Assembly: GCF_003955665.1 (NCBI RefSeq)
Contig: NZ_RXHU01000033.1
Span: forward strand, 1 to 64,000
DNA: 64,000 nucleotides
DNA from: Paenibacillus whitsoniae
GTDB taxonomy: Bacteria; Bacillota; Bacilli; Paenibacillales; NBRC-103111
Direction: 5' to 3'
The position numbers and the translations under genes were made by a program. Under the pieces are notes generated by a model. That model did no database searches. It was not told where the DNA came from and saw only the letters and a program-made list of their open reading frames with translations. Shown in pieces: positions 50,760 through 60,349 of the stretch (positions are counted from its first letter, which is position 1; the number at the start of each line of letters is the position of its first letter).

Positions 50760-51992
50760 TCACTTTTTTCCATGTGGGCCTCCGCCCGCATCGAATTGCT
50801 TCACATAGGCTACAAGCTCGGCGAAATGAACCCAAGCCATACCCACCTTCTGGTCTGCAGCCCCGTATGACATAATCAGCTCGTCTTTCACTATAATGCC
50901 ACCTGTTGTAAACAAGCAAGGGGTAGGATAGTCGGTTGGCATCTCCCAAGCCTGCTGGGCATACATCAAGCGCTCCGAGCATCGATGCGTCACAACAGGG
51001 AAATCATTATCCTGCTCGCGTACGATCATGAAGGATTGGGTATAACCAAAGTGACTATCCTTCTTACCGTGATAGGAAACAAGCCATTCCTGATCTGAAA
51101 TCTTAATCGGTGCCCAGCTTGCCCCGATCCGATTGTCCTCCCAATGGAATTGGCTGGTTGCAAGCAGTCGATGGGTTGCACGATCCGTTGCGAAGTCCTC
51201 TAACTTCTCCGCTGCAGCGAGATAGATCGACGGCTTCTTCACTTGTGAGCCTTGCGGGAATAAGGCAGGCTCCATTGGACGATGAAGCATGACATACTGT
51301 CTTTTTCCGTCAATCCGCATACGCTCCGGGAACAGAAACACATCGCGGTTATCGCTCACATGCCCTTCCGTTAACGGACACACATAACGAAATGCTTCCT
51401 CATATCTCCTTGCTTTCAGCATCTCGAGATCCACCTTATACAGCACGGTTACTGTATGGTTGGTACGCGCTGCCACCCGGAAAGGATCGTTCCCTTCTGT
51501 CTCTGTCACCCAATCGGGCACATAGTCATTGCGGGTATCAATAAAGGGGGCGCGGTCAATAAGCCAATACGGGCCAGGCGGAAACAATCGGCAAGCCACG
51601 GACAGATAAAGCTCATCTTCCACCAAAAATAAGCGCGGATCCTCGATGCACCCGTTCGCATAATCACGAACCCGGTTGCCGTGGATGTCCGTGATGAAGA
51701 TGTCGTCCAACTCCTCATTCAGCGCAGGGGCAAGGGCAGGCCGGGTAAAATCAGCCTCCCAGGTTTGGCCCAGATCCCTGCTCACCGCGTACCCTAAAAA
51801 AATCGGATACGGGTCGTGCTTGCCCTCCTTTCGCTTGTGTGACCACGGACCCGAAGCACGAAAAAGCATGTGCAGCTCATCGGAGGCCGGATCGCGAATA
51901 ATCGCGGGATTAAGCACCATTTGGCTAGCCCACTCGCAGCCGGGTACCGGTTCAAGCACGGGCTGCGGAGAATATCGAAAATGCGGTTTCAT
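50760..51992 (-). CDS. GH130-type glycoside phosphorylase or hydrolase
   Basis: A five-bladed propeller enzyme of the GH130 type, which mostly phosphorolyse beta-mannosides. The 410-aa chain has MVLNPAIIRDPASDELHMLF, NGCIEDPRLFLVEDELYLSV, VSDNRDVFLFPERM, WLVSYHGKKD and IMSYGAADQKVGMAWVHFAE, the repeated blade motifs with the conserved Asp/Glu and Arg residues. There is no signal peptide, so it acts in the cytosol. TAAGGAGGAAC precedes the ATG. It may process oligosaccharides imported by the transporter at 58-62 kb, which is inference. Confidence 0.82.
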   Translation of the reverse strand: MKPHFRYSPQPVLEPVPGCEWASQMVLNPAIIRDPASDELHMLFRASGPWSHKRKEGKHDPYPIFLGYAVSRDLGQTWEADFTRPALAPALNEELDDIFITDIHGNRVRDYANGCIEDPRLFLVEDELYLSVACRLFPPGPYWLIDRAPFIDTRNDYVPDWVTETEGNDPFRVAARTNHTVTVLYKVDLEMLKARRYEEAFRYVCPLTEGHVSDNRDVFLFPERMRIDGKRQYVMLHRPMEPALFPQGSQVKKPSIYLAAAEKLEDFATDRATHRLLATSQFHWEDNRIGASWAPIKISDQEWLVSYHGKKDSHFGYTQSFMIVREQDNDFPVVTHRCSERLMYAQQAWEMPTDYPTPCLFTTGGIIVKDELIMSYGAADQKVGMAWVHFAELVAYVKQFDAGGGPHGKK

Positions 51993-52066
51993 TCCTGAAG
52001 TTCCTCCTTACGTTCTATGAATGCTTACGAATTCAACGATTTACTACACTTTGACCGGAGATCTTG

Positions 52067-52080
52067 TAAAAGCGCTTCCA
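52067..52080. promoter_or_regulatory. Possible CcpA (cre) site
   Basis: TAAAAGCGCTTCCA matches the Bacillus cre pattern at 12 of 14 positions. It lies just upstream of a TACAAT box (52086-52091) and 64 bases before the next gene, so it could mediate glucose repression. Confidence 0.4.
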
Positions 52081-52143
52081 TCCCATACAATCGGAGTGCT
52101 ATGCTCAGGGTGAAGTCCAACCATAAAAGGAGGAATTCGTGTT

Positions 52144-53490
52144 ATGGAATCAAGTCGTCCTATCAGCAGAAGAAAGCTGCTGTCTGCACTCGGAGCAGCA
52201 AGCATTGGCATGGCGGGAACAACGTTATTAAGAGGAACCGGATCAGGCACCGCCTATGCGGCTGCTCCCGCCGATTGGGTGAATGTGAAAACCGACCATG
52301 GTGCCTTGGGAGACGGAATCGCCGATGATACTGCTGCGATTCAGGCTGCCGTAAACGCAGCGGCTTCTTCGGGAGCTGTCGTCTATTTCCCTTCCGGCAC
52401 CTATAAGGTAACCGGTACGATTACTGTTGGGGCTGTCTCCCTGCAGGCCTCCTTCGGCGCCACCATCAAGCATAAGCCTGCGAATGATACGACCGATTGT
52501 CTCGTCATCAGCGGCCTGAATGGCGGAAGAACGAAAATTTCCGGTCTGCAAATCAAGGGCTTGCAGGACAGCCACACCTTCGGCCGCGATCTGATTCGCA
52601 TCAACAAGGGAGACTACGTCACCTTGGAAGATTTGTACCTTGACTCCGCGAAGCGTGATGCCGTTCATATCGAACCAAGCCAGAGCGGGTATTGGATTGA
52701 AAACACGCTGATGGTCAATGTCAAAGTACAATCCCCGCAGAGAGACGCTTTCCACTATGCTATCCCCGCGAGCCTGGCCACCGCTTTTATTAACCAGACG
52801 ACGATGATCAACTGTGAAAGCAGGTCCGCAGTGCGCCATGCACTTGCGCTATTTAACGGCAATGAAGCGACGGCTTCCAACAAAATCAGCTGTTTAAAGG
52901 TGCTCAACTGCGAATTGGCCGGTGCCGGTTCCACGGCCGAACCGCTTGTTAAGCTGAGCGGCTCCTTGAACGGCGGCGATATTGAGAACATTTCGTTCGA
53001 GGATTCGGCAATTGAGGACACGACCGCTTCAAGAACGGGCGACGCCATCCTCATTACCGGCAAAATGTCAGGGTTATTCCAGTTCAATAACAGCATTCAT
53101 TACGGCACCGCCAGCGGAATTACCGGGTTTGAGCTTTTTCCGCACTACTATTACCGGAATGTGGTAAGCTCAGCCAATGTGTCCGTATACAGCTCGCATA
53201 TGGGCATTTACAAAAAATACAGAACCGCTACACTCGCGCAAAATGCCTTTGAGGATACGTACCAGCTTCAGGATGGAGAGATTATTAAAGGTTATGTGCT
53301 TGACCGCTTCAACAACGGGGGCTGGTACGCCGAGTTCACCTGTTGGGACACGTCGAGGCTGTTTGTTGCCGTACAGAATAACGTGACAGTCACCTTAAAC
53401 GGGTCGTCGGTCCGATTAACGAATACCTCCGCTAGCTCTGCCTCCTTGGAGCTGTTCCTGCAGCGGGTGACGAAAGATACCGCCTTCTGA
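52144..53490 (+). CDS. Tat-exported pectate-lyase-fold protein
   Basis: A 448-aa extracellular beta-helix protein. Residues 1-40 form a twin-arginine signal (ISRRKLLSALGAASIGMAG, cleavage near AYAAAPA), so it is exported folded. Residues from 46 on match the pectate lyase 3 superfamily: DHGALGDGIADDTAAIQAAV, then VVYFPSGTYKV, the signature also seen in phage tail spikes and GH28/GH55-like enzymes, followed by repeated short beta-strands. The catalytic residues are not identifiable. GGAGG lies ten bases before the ATG, and a possible cre site precedes it. It probably acts on a plant or microbial polysaccharide with the secreted hydrolase next door. Confidence 0.8.
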   Translation: MESSRPISRRKLLSALGAASIGMAGTTLLRGTGSGTAYAAAPADWVNVKTDHGALGDGIADDTAAIQAAVNAAASSGAVVYFPSGTYKVTGTITVGAVSLQASFGATIKHKPANDTTDCLVISGLNGGRTKISGLQIKGLQDSHTFGRDLIRINKGDYVTLEDLYLDSAKRDAVHIEPSQSGYWIENTLMVNVKVQSPQRDAFHYAIPASLATAFINQTTMINCESRSAVRHALALFNGNEATASNKISCLKVLNCELAGAGSTAEPLVKLSGSLNGGDIENISFEDSAIEDTTASRTGDAILITGKMSGLFQFNNSIHYGTASGITGFELFPHYYYRNVVSSANVSVYSSHMGIYKKYRTATLAQNAFEDTYQLQDGEIIKGYVLDRFNNGGWYAEFTCWDTSRLFVAVQNNVTVTLNGSSVRLTNTSASSASLELFLQRVTKDTAF

Positions 53491-53503
53491 AGCTATACGA
53501 CTC

Positions 53504-53536
53504 AGCCGCCTGCCCTTATGAGCCGGCGGCTTTATA
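53504..53536 (+). terminator. Terminator after the pectate-lyase-fold gene
   Basis: AGCCGCC and GGCGGCT form a 7-bp stem and are followed by TTATAG. The T-run is weak. Confidence 0.55.
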
Positions 53537-53563
53537 GACATGTAGGTTGCCTCTGGAGAAAAT

Positions 53564-54748
53564 TCACGATCTTTTCCGGTATTCGCTGGGTGTCAGCCCA
53601 ATTTCGCCCTTGAATTGGCGATGAAAATAAGTCATATTGCTGTATCCCAGCTGATTCGAAACTTCATAAATTCTTAAGGTCGGATCCTGCAGCAGTTGCT
53701 TGGCTCTCTCCATTCGACTCCGGATGAGATAGTCGCTGAAGCTGATCCCGGTGCTTTCTTTGAACAAGGCGCCCAAATAATTAGGGGAAAACGCAAATAC
53801 ATTCGCTACTTCACGCAGTGTGATTTTGCTGTCTAGATGTTCATGAACATACTGCTGCATTTGCGCAATCAGCTTGCTCTGCCTCCGTCTCTCCCGCATC
53901 ACGTGCAGCTCGGATATTTCAAACAAGGTTCTTCTCGTCCATGCTTCGATATCGGAGATGGTTTCGAACTGAAGCAGTACGTCAAGCTGCTTATATTCCC
54001 GCCCTAGCAGCTCATATAGGCTCCCCTTCACGGTTCGAAGGCTCATATCCAGCCTGGAGAGGATTTGTATACATACGTTATACACGGTCATGTGATTCTC
54101 CGTCGCCCGGACCAACTCGAACAGCTCCTCCAAGCGATCGACAATGCCAACCAAATCGTAGGCCATGATACATGGAAAAAGCCGGCTAAGCACATCATCC
54201 AGCTGTGCCGTGTCCATAGCCGGCTCTTGCGTCGTTTCTCGGGCAGCAAGGACTTTGCCTTTGCCGATAAACATTTTGCAGCCAAGGGCCTCTACGGCCT
54301 GATTGTAGGATCGATGGATATCCTTAAGATCGGTTTCCGTTTTCCCGAGGCCGATGGTGACCGAGATCGGGTGGTTCTGTTTAACGTGCTCGATAAGCGT
54401 CACCAAAGTCGTCTGCGCTTCCGAATGACTCATGCACAAGATGGCGGCCATCCGGTGCTCGGCTGTGCGGCCCCATATCCCGATCCCCTGCCGATGTAAA
54501 TATGCGCTGATCGATGCCATTAGCTTCCGGGTAATTTCTTTGCGCTTCTCCGGTGTGTACTTGTTGAGCTTCCAATTCACATCGTCTATTTCGATAACGG
54601 CCGCACACCATTGGTCGGAGCGCATGGATAGCGCATATTGCGCCATGAACCCTTTGATTTGCCCCTCCTCGGCTCCTCCCTCCAGCAGCCTGTAAATCAG
54701 TTCATTTTGCAGTACGTGATACACGATCATCTCTCCCCCGACAATCAT
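53564..54748 (-). CDS. AraC-family regulator resembling YesN without a receiver domain
   Basis: A 394-aa regulator. The C-terminal 100 residues hold the AraC DNA-binding domain (YVHEHLDSKITLREVANVFA, FSPNYLGALFKESTGISFSD, GYSNMTYFHRQFKGEIGLTP-SEYRKR). The middle part (about 45-165) looks like the degenerate GGDEF-like module of YesN response regulators (WCAAVIEIDDVNWKL, VTIGLGKTETDLKDIHRSYN). The phosphorylated receiver domain that should precede it is absent; the ORF begins in what would be the linker, just 60 bases after the hydrolase stop. The start is uncertain: GGGGGAG precedes the second Met closely. It likely controls the sugar locus but cannot be a classical response regulator. Confidence 0.82.
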   Translation of the reverse strand: MIVGGEMIVYHVLQNELIYRLLEGGAEEGQIKGFMAQYALSMRSDQWCAAVIEIDDVNWKLNKYTPEKRKEITRKLMASISAYLHRQGIGIWGRTAEHRMAAILCMSHSEAQTTLVTLIEHVKQNHPISVTIGLGKTETDLKDIHRSYNQAVEALGCKMFIGKGKVLAARETTQEPAMDTAQLDDVLSRLFPCIMAYDLVGIVDRLEELFELVRATENHMTVYNVCIQILSRLDMSLRTVKGSLYELLGREYKQLDVLLQFETISDIEAWTRRTLFEISELHVMRERRRQSKLIAQMQQYVHEHLDSKITLREVANVFAFSPNYLGALFKESTGISFSDYLIRSRMERAKQLLQDPTLRIYEVSNQLGYSNMTYFHRQFKGEIGLTPSEYRKRS

Positions 54749-54808
54749 GCAAATTCTGCATTGGCCAATGTTTACACCGATTGGGACACGCTCGAACTAA
54801 TCACGACA

Positions 54809-57800
54809 TCATTGAGCTACCGCGAGGGCGGCGCTATCTCGGAGCAAATACCCAGCTGCTATGGCGGCAATATGCTTGCCGCTTTGCGCCTGAACCTCGT
54901 GGATGAATGCGCCCAAACTCGCATGATTCAGCTTCTCGGTCAAGCTGCCTGCGATTCCGCCATTGTCAATCCAGCCCATCCCTCTGAATTTGACTACAAG
55001 CGCACACAGCGAATCGATGCTCGCTATTGTGGTAAACGTTACGCTCATGCTTCCCTCGTTCCCGTTCAAGTCGCTCGCTGCGATGTGTAGATGATGTTGA
55101 CCCGGGTTGAATTCGTAGAGCGGAACGCTCGATCCCTGTTGTATGGGCTTCCCGTCGATCGACAGGATCGTTTTTGTATCGTCAACTCCGGACATAGCAT
55201 CTGTAATCGTCATCTGCGGAAGCAATTCATCCACCGTCCTGTAAACGCTTCCCTCAATTGGCTCAGTAAGCGTAATTGTTGGCGCCGCGTCGTCCGACAG
55301 CTTGAAGCTTATCGTTTTTATCGCTTCCTCGTTGTCGTTTTCATCGATTGAATGATAGCTTATTGTATACGTGCCCTCCCGATCATAGGTTACTGGGGCT
55401 CCATACACCTGCCAAGTGACGCCCCCATCCGAGCTAAATTCCGTCCTCCCTCCCCCGGGCGTACTGCTCGAAGTAACAAATCCCAGCGTAACGGGACTTG
55501 CGTAACTGCCATTTTGCCCGTTAGGCTGCGCAGGTGTTAATACAGCCGTTGTCTCCGGACCCCGGGTCGTGACGGAAGCATCATGCACTTGCTCAAAGCC
55601 GGGATTGGCGGTTTTCATGACGTTAACCATATCTGTATAGGGCTGATCCTGCTGGTTGACTAGCCCGATATTGTAATTCTCACCGTCTTTACGGCCTGGA
55701 ACCGCTTGATCGTAATAAGAGAACCAGCCGGATCCGACAAATAACGGATGGGAGAGCTGCGCCTCCACGAACGACTGAAAGGCAGAACCTCTATCCGCTG
55801 TACTTGCTACAGTCGTGGCGGCATTGACGGGTGACAATCCATGCTGGGTCGTACTAAACGTGTACTCCAGATTCAACAACGGCTTCCCGAAGGACTCGTA
55901 TCTCGAAATCCAGCCCGGACTGTTGCCGTATTCGTCAATCGAGAAAGCATCGACAAAATCCATGGCCGCCGAATCCCAGTCCAGACTGGTCCGCCAAGTA
56001 GGCACGACAGAAACGCCTAAGAATAAATGGTTGGTATCATATTTCTTAATGATATTCGTGATGGTTGTAAAGTAAGTTCTGGATGCCAGCTTGATATAGT
56101 CCGAAATGTCCGCCGTAGGCACTTTAGCGATATTGATCGAAACTCCTTTAAGTTCGGCAAACGAAGCTGCGCTTGTACCCAGAAGCTGATTAACAGCAGC
56201 TAGGTCATTGTTATACCGAGGCGCCAGGAAATCGACAAAAGCGCTCTTAGCGGGGGATGCCGCATCATACGTCAGCACTTCCTTCACGATCTCGCTGTCC
56301 CATCCAGCCTCGTTATCATAGGTATACCCGATCAGCCAAGGATCGTTTTTCGCACCTTGAAGCTGGTCTTTCAAAGCGTTTTCGATGATCGATTCGTTCT
56401 GCGGATTAAACACGTCGTACGTCCATTGAATCCGTTTTAAATTGCCCGGGTCCTGCAAAACCTGAATATAGGGGAACGTGACATTACGCGGCTTGGTCCA
56501 TTTGCTGAAGGCATTAAAGCCCCAGTCGATCAGACGCTTTTTCGTCATATCTTCCCACTTCGCTTCGAAACTGCTACCATATTTCCTCATCGCATTGGCA
56601 ATGACGAAGCTGACACGTTCACCGTTGGAATCATTGACGTAGGCAGATGCATACGCTGTCCGGTCAGGCAGTTCCTCGAACACATGCTTCGGTGTGCCAT
56701 CCGCCTTTTTCAACGGAGTCCCATATCCCCACTCCCATAAGCTGGCGGCATCAACGCCTTTGAGAATAAATTTGTACCCGTCCGGCGTAACAAACCACCA
56801 TTTATTATCGATTTTTTGGAGTCTGAAATAGCCGGTGGTTTTATATTGTCCCCCTTCTTTAATTCCGCCGAACCGATCGTATTTGGCCGCATCCCAAGCC
56901 GCATTGGAGAGAGCATTCGCCTCATTCGCATATTCCTGCTGCAGCTGCGTGTCAGAGGTAATCTTGCCCGGCCAATCTTCATAATAGAACTGCCCATACT
57001 TGTCGATCAGCAAAGCGTCTTTACTAAGTTCAAGCCTCATTTGTTCAGCCGTCAGCGCAGGACCTGAATTGGTGCCAACCTCGCCCGTCCCTTTAAAAAT
57101 TTGGACCTCGGTGAGAGGAATATGCTGATACGCATGCGGACGCTTAATATCAATAACAATAAATCGGGCTGTTTTGTTTGCCATCGGAATATTGACAGCA
57201 TAGTTCCACGTAGAGCTGGGGCTCGTCGAGGTGATGCCCGGTGTTCGAATATGCTTGTCAGCCAGATAGTAATACTCGGTTAATGCCTCCGGACGGTATT
57301 TGACCGTAAATTCCTTGAACCCCCAGTTGGCGTTGGGTGAGTTCAACACGAGGTTGATGCTGTCGATCGGATAATCCTTCAACAGGTCAAATACGACCTG
57401 CACAGTCCCTGGGGTCCCCGTTCCATTTCCGGTGAATCCGGCATACGTGGAGTTGGATCCGTCCATCAGCACGCCGCTTTTGGCGGACACCAAGCCGGTT
57501 GCTCCTTTATCCGGAGATCCCCCGTCATTCGGGGCAACACTGTAGTAATAATTGCCGGTTTTTAACAAATTTTCCGCAGCTAGGGTGTCTTTCGTGAATT
57601 CAAGCGCCATTTGCTCCGCAGTCAGCGCAGGTCCGGGATTCGCACCCGGCTGCCCGGCCCCTTTAAATATTTGAACCTCGGTGAGGGGAATATGCTGATA
57701 GGCGTGCGGGCGCTTAATATCGATAATAATAAATCGGGCCGTCTTGCTCGACATCGGTACGTTAACCGAATAATTCCAGGTTGAGCTGGGACTCGTTGAA

Positions 57801-58237
57801 ACGATGCCTGGTGTTCTCGTATGCCGGGTAGCGATATAATAATTTTCCGAGTCCTCCGGTCGATATTTGACCGTAAGCTCCTGAAAGCCCCAATTGGCAT
57901 TCAGCGAGTTTAGCACGACGTTGATACTGTCAAGCGGATAATCTTTCAATAAATCAAATACAACCTGAACATTTCCGGGTGTACCTGTGCCGCTTCCCAT
58001 GAAACCGGCGTACGTTGAGGTCAATCCGTCAAGCAGAGCGCCGTTGTCTGAAGATACTAATCCGGTTGCTCCCTTATCGGTCGTTTTGCCATCGTTCGGG
58101 GCTACGCTGTAGTAGTAGTTTCCTGTCTTCAGCAATGTACCTTCCCCAAAAGCTTTTCCCACAGGAAGCAGCCCTGCAAGTAAGAGGAATGCCAGCAATA
58201 CGGTCAATACACGTCTCGGATCGTAAAATTTCCCCAT
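54809..58237 (-). CDS. Secreted multidomain glycoside hydrolase with duplicated discoidin-like domains
   Basis: A 1142-aa extracellular enzyme. Signal peptide 1-32; two nearly identical F5/8 C (discoidin)-like domains at 34-192 and 224-382, each with LLKTGNYYYSVAPNDG and RPHAYQHIPLTEVQIFKG; a catalytic region at about 410-880 that resembles GH50/agarase-like barrels (GYFRLQKIDNKWWFVTPDGY, candidate acid/base Glu643 in TYDNEAGW, candidate nucleophile Glu791 in LLNLEY); an Ig/OmpL47-like segment near 905-985; and a C-terminal FIMAH-like domain (about 1070-1142). The family assignment of the barrel is tentative. AAAGGAGG lies seven bases before the ATG. It follows the sugar ABC permease genes and probably releases the sugar they import. 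Confidence 0.82.
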   Translation of the reverse strand: MGKFYDPRRVLTVLLAFLLLAGLLPVGKAFGEGTLLKTGNYYYSVAPNDGKTTDKGATGLVSSDNGALLDGLTSTYAGFMGSGTGTPGNVQVVFDLLKDYPLDSINVVLNSLNANWGFQELTVKYRPEDSENYYIATRHTRTPGIVSTSPSSTWNYSVNVPMSSKTARFIIIDIKRPHAYQHIPLTEVQIFKGAGQPGANPGPALTAEQMALEFTKDTLAAENLLKTGNYYYSVAPNDGGSPDKGATGLVSAKSGVLMDGSNSTYAGFTGNGTGTPGTVQVVFDLLKDYPIDSINLVLNSPNANWGFKEFTVKYRPEALTEYYYLADKHIRTPGITSTSPSSTWNYAVNIPMANKTARFIVIDIKRPHAYQHIPLTEVQIFKGTGEVGTNSGPALTAEQMRLELSKDALLIDKYGQFYYEDWPGKITSDTQLQQEYANEANALSNAAWDAAKYDRFGGIKEGGQYKTTGYFRLQKIDNKWWFVTPDGYKFILKGVDAASLWEWGYGTPLKKADGTPKHVFEELPDRTAYASAYVNDSNGERVSFVIANAMRKYGSSFEAKWEDMTKKRLIDWGFNAFSKWTKPRNVTFPYIQVLQDPGNLKRIQWTYDVFNPQNESIIENALKDQLQGAKNDPWLIGYTYDNEAGWDSEIVKEVLTYDAASPAKSAFVDFLAPRYNNDLAAVNQLLGTSAASFAELKGVSINIAKVPTADISDYIKLASRTYFTTITNIIKKYDTNHLFLGVSVVPTWRTSLDWDSAAMDFVDAFSIDEYGNSPGWISRYESFGKPLLNLEYTFSTTQHGLSPVNAATTVASTADRGSAFQSFVEAQLSHPLFVGSGWFSYYDQAVPGRKDGENYNIGLVNQQDQPYTDMVNVMKTANPGFEQVHDASVTTRGPETTAVLTPAQPNGQNGSYASPVTLGFVTSSSTPGGGRTEFSSDGGVTWQVYGAPVTYDREGTYTISYHSIDENDNEEAIKTISFKLSDDAAPTITLTEPIEGSVYRTVDELLPQMTITDAMSGVDDTKTILSIDGKPIQQGSSVPLYEFNPGQHHLHIAASDLNGNEGSMSVTFTTIASIDSLCALVVKFRGMGWIDNGGIAGSLTEKLNHASLGAFIHEVQAQSGKHIAAIAAGYLLRDSAALAVAQ

Positions 58238-58341
58238 GTTTAGACCTCCTTTGTAAAATTAGAAACACACAAGCAAATTAGATCATTGTGCTTCGAACCT
58301 TCCTATTCTCCCTCCTCCACTCGTAGTAAACATTCGCCGCC

Positions 58342-59232
58342 TTACCCTTTAACGGCGCCAATCGTCATCCCCTTGATGAAATAACGCTGCAGAAACGGAT
58401 ATAAGAAAATGATTGGCCCAATTGTGATGACGACGGTCGACAGCTGAACACCCGTAGCGGATACGGGGATATTGATACTGGCATTTAGATAGTCCATGTT
58501 CTGCGAATTGGATATGATCCGTCTTAGCATCATCTGCAGAGGGTGATTCGCAGGATTATCAATAAACATCAGCGCATTAAACCAGTCGTTCCAGTAAGAA
58601 AGCGCATAGAACAGTGTGATTGTTGCGATGACCGGCTTGGAGATCGGCCAGATGATCCGATAGAAAATATACAGCTCATTCGCGCCATCCATCGTCGCCG
58701 CTTCATTCAATTCGTAAGGCAGCGTGCGAAAGTAAGATGTCATCAGGAAGGCATTAAATGCAGAGAACATGTGCGGTAAAATTAATGCCAATAACGAATC
58801 GCGCAAACTCAACCAGTTCGAAATGAGCAAATAATAGCCTACGAGCCCGGGTGCAAAAAGCATCGTGAAATAAATGTAAAAAGAAAGCGCACTCCGGTAC
58901 TTCACCTTCTGATGAGCGGCCACATAGGCGAACATCGAAGTTAAGAGCAGGGCCCCTGCGGTGCCGACCACCGTAACAAAGATCGAAACAAAAGCGCTGC
59001 GGTACACCTGGCTGCCATGAAATAAGAAGCGGTAAGAATCGAATGAGAATGCGGTAGGGAGCATTTGGAACCCCCTAACAATTTGCTGTTCCGCTGTGAA
59101 TGATCCGATGTACACAAGCCAGAAGGGAATGAAGCAGACCAAGGCAAAGGCGCCTATGAAGCCATACGCCACGATAGATATGGCCAACTGGGAACGATCA
59201 CGCTGTTTGATTAACAATCTCAAGCACCTCAC
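58342..59232 (-). CDS. Carbohydrate ABC transporter permease (CUT1, LplC/YtcP-like)
   Basis: The second inner-membrane subunit of a CUT1 sugar importer, about 296 aa with six helices. The EAA loop is clear: ELNEAATMDGANELYIFYRI then IWPISKP, which contacts the ATPase, and the C-terminus ends YFIKGMTIGAVKG as in the family. The likely GTG start at 59232 overlaps the preceding stop (TAGTG); a TTG at 59217 after GAGGTG is an alternative. No ATPase gene is in the locus, so a shared MsmX-like ATPase elsewhere is likely. Confidence 0.9.
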   Translation of the reverse strand: MRCLRLLIKQRDRSQLAISIVAYGFIGAFALVCFIPFWLVYIGSFTAEQQIVRGFQMLPTAFSFDSYRFLFHGSQVYRSAFVSIFVTVVGTAGALLLTSMFAYVAAHQKVKYRSALSFYIYFTMLFAPGLVGYYLLISNWLSLRDSLLALILPHMFSAFNAFLMTSYFRTLPYELNEAATMDGANELYIFYRIIWPISKPVIATITLFYALSYWNDWFNALMFIDNPANHPLQMMLRRIISNSQNMDYLNASINIPVSATGVQLSTVVITIGPIIFLYPFLQRYFIKGMTIGAVKG

Positions 59233-60152
59233 TAGAATAACTTCGAGTCGTTATCAACCCGACGAACAACCCAATTGAAAAAGAGAATCGTAACAAAGCC
59301 CATTACGGATTGGAATAATGCGACCGCCGCCGCATTGCTGTAGCTGTTCATATTGGAGACATCCCGTAAGGAGCGGTACGTATATGTATCGATGACATCC
59401 GTTGCCTTGAAGAGCAGAGAATTATCGCCAACGATGCCATAAATCAGTCCGAAGTCGCCGTAAAATATTCTCCCAAGAGCCAGCAGCGTCAGTACGATGA
59501 TGGTCGGTCTCAGCAGCGGCAAGGTAATATGCCAGATCTGCTGCCAGCGCCTGGCTCCATCTATTTTGGCACTTTCATAATATTCCTCGGAGAACCCGGT
59601 TAAGGTAGCTAAATAAATGATCGACCCCCAGCCTGCTCCCTTCCACACGAAGATGAGTGTCAACAGAAGCGGCCAAACGGATGGTGTCTGAAACCAATAG
59701 ATCTCGTTGAAACCGAAATTCTTCAGCAGCCGATTGATCATCCCATCTTGTCCGTTAAAGAAGTTCATGACCATAAGGTTGACAACGATGATGGAAATAA
59801 AATGCGGCAAAATCACGAGCGATTGCGCCACCTTCTTGAAGAAGGCTTGCCTGATCTCATTCAGCAGGAGCGCGATGAGCAGCGAACATACCGTGCCTGC
59901 CACAATAAATAACAGATTCAAATACACGGTGTTCACAGTCACTTTAAACCAATCCGGTCCGGTGAAAAAAAACACGAGATTGTCGAGTCCTACCCATCGA
60001 CTTCCCCAAAGCCCCTTGGCGGGAATAAATTGTTTAAATGCCAGTACATGAGCTGTCATCGGCAGATAAGAAAAAATAAAGACATACACAATTGCAGGAA
60101 GCGCCATAGCATAAAGCCACTTGTTCCTCCTGAGTTCCCGCAAGATACTCAT
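59232..60152 (-). CDS. Carbohydrate ABC transporter permease (CUT1, LplB-like)
   Basis: The first permease subunit, 306 aa with six helices. It begins RRNKWLYAMALPAIVYVFIF and shows YYESAKIDGARRWQQIWHIT as EAA loop, typical of LplB-like permeases that take up oligosaccharides from polymers such as pectin or xylan. AAAGGAG precedes the ATG. It lies after the binding-protein gene with a terminator between, which usually lets the binding protein be made in excess. Confidence 0.9.
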   Translation of the reverse strand: MSILRELRRNKWLYAMALPAIVYVFIFSYLPMTAHVLAFKQFIPAKGLWGSRWVGLDNLVFFFTGPDWFKVTVNTVYLNLLFIVAGTVCSLLIALLLNEIRQAFFKKVAQSLVILPHFISIIVVNLMVMNFFNGQDGMINRLLKNFGFNEIYWFQTPSVWPLLLTLIFVWKGAGWGSIIYLATLTGFSEEYYESAKIDGARRWQQIWHITLPLLRPTIIVLTLLALGRIFYGDFGLIYGIVGDNSLLFKATDVIDTYTYRSLRDVSNMNSYSNAAAVALFQSVMGFVTILFFNWVVRRVDNDSKLF

Positions 60153-60300
60153 GATAAAATTTTCTCTCCTTTCGCGTGTATTTGTATCTTACTCACTCAG
60201 GAATCCGCTCGCATAGTCTTGCTTTTATCAAAGAGTTTGAACCGTAACAGATGAAGGAGGTGTGAATATTACTTATAGAGCAGGTACGAATTTTACCATT

Positions 60301-60338
60301 AAAAAAACCGGAAGCCTTAAACATCGGGGCCTCCGGTT
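60301..60338 (-). terminator. Partial terminator between binding-protein and permease genes
   Basis: On the minus strand ACCGGAGGCC pairs with GGCTTCCGGT and is followed by TTTTTT. Placed after the binding-protein gene, it may let only some transcripts continue into the permease genes. Confidence 0.8.
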
Positions 60339-60349
60339 GGTGAAATGGA

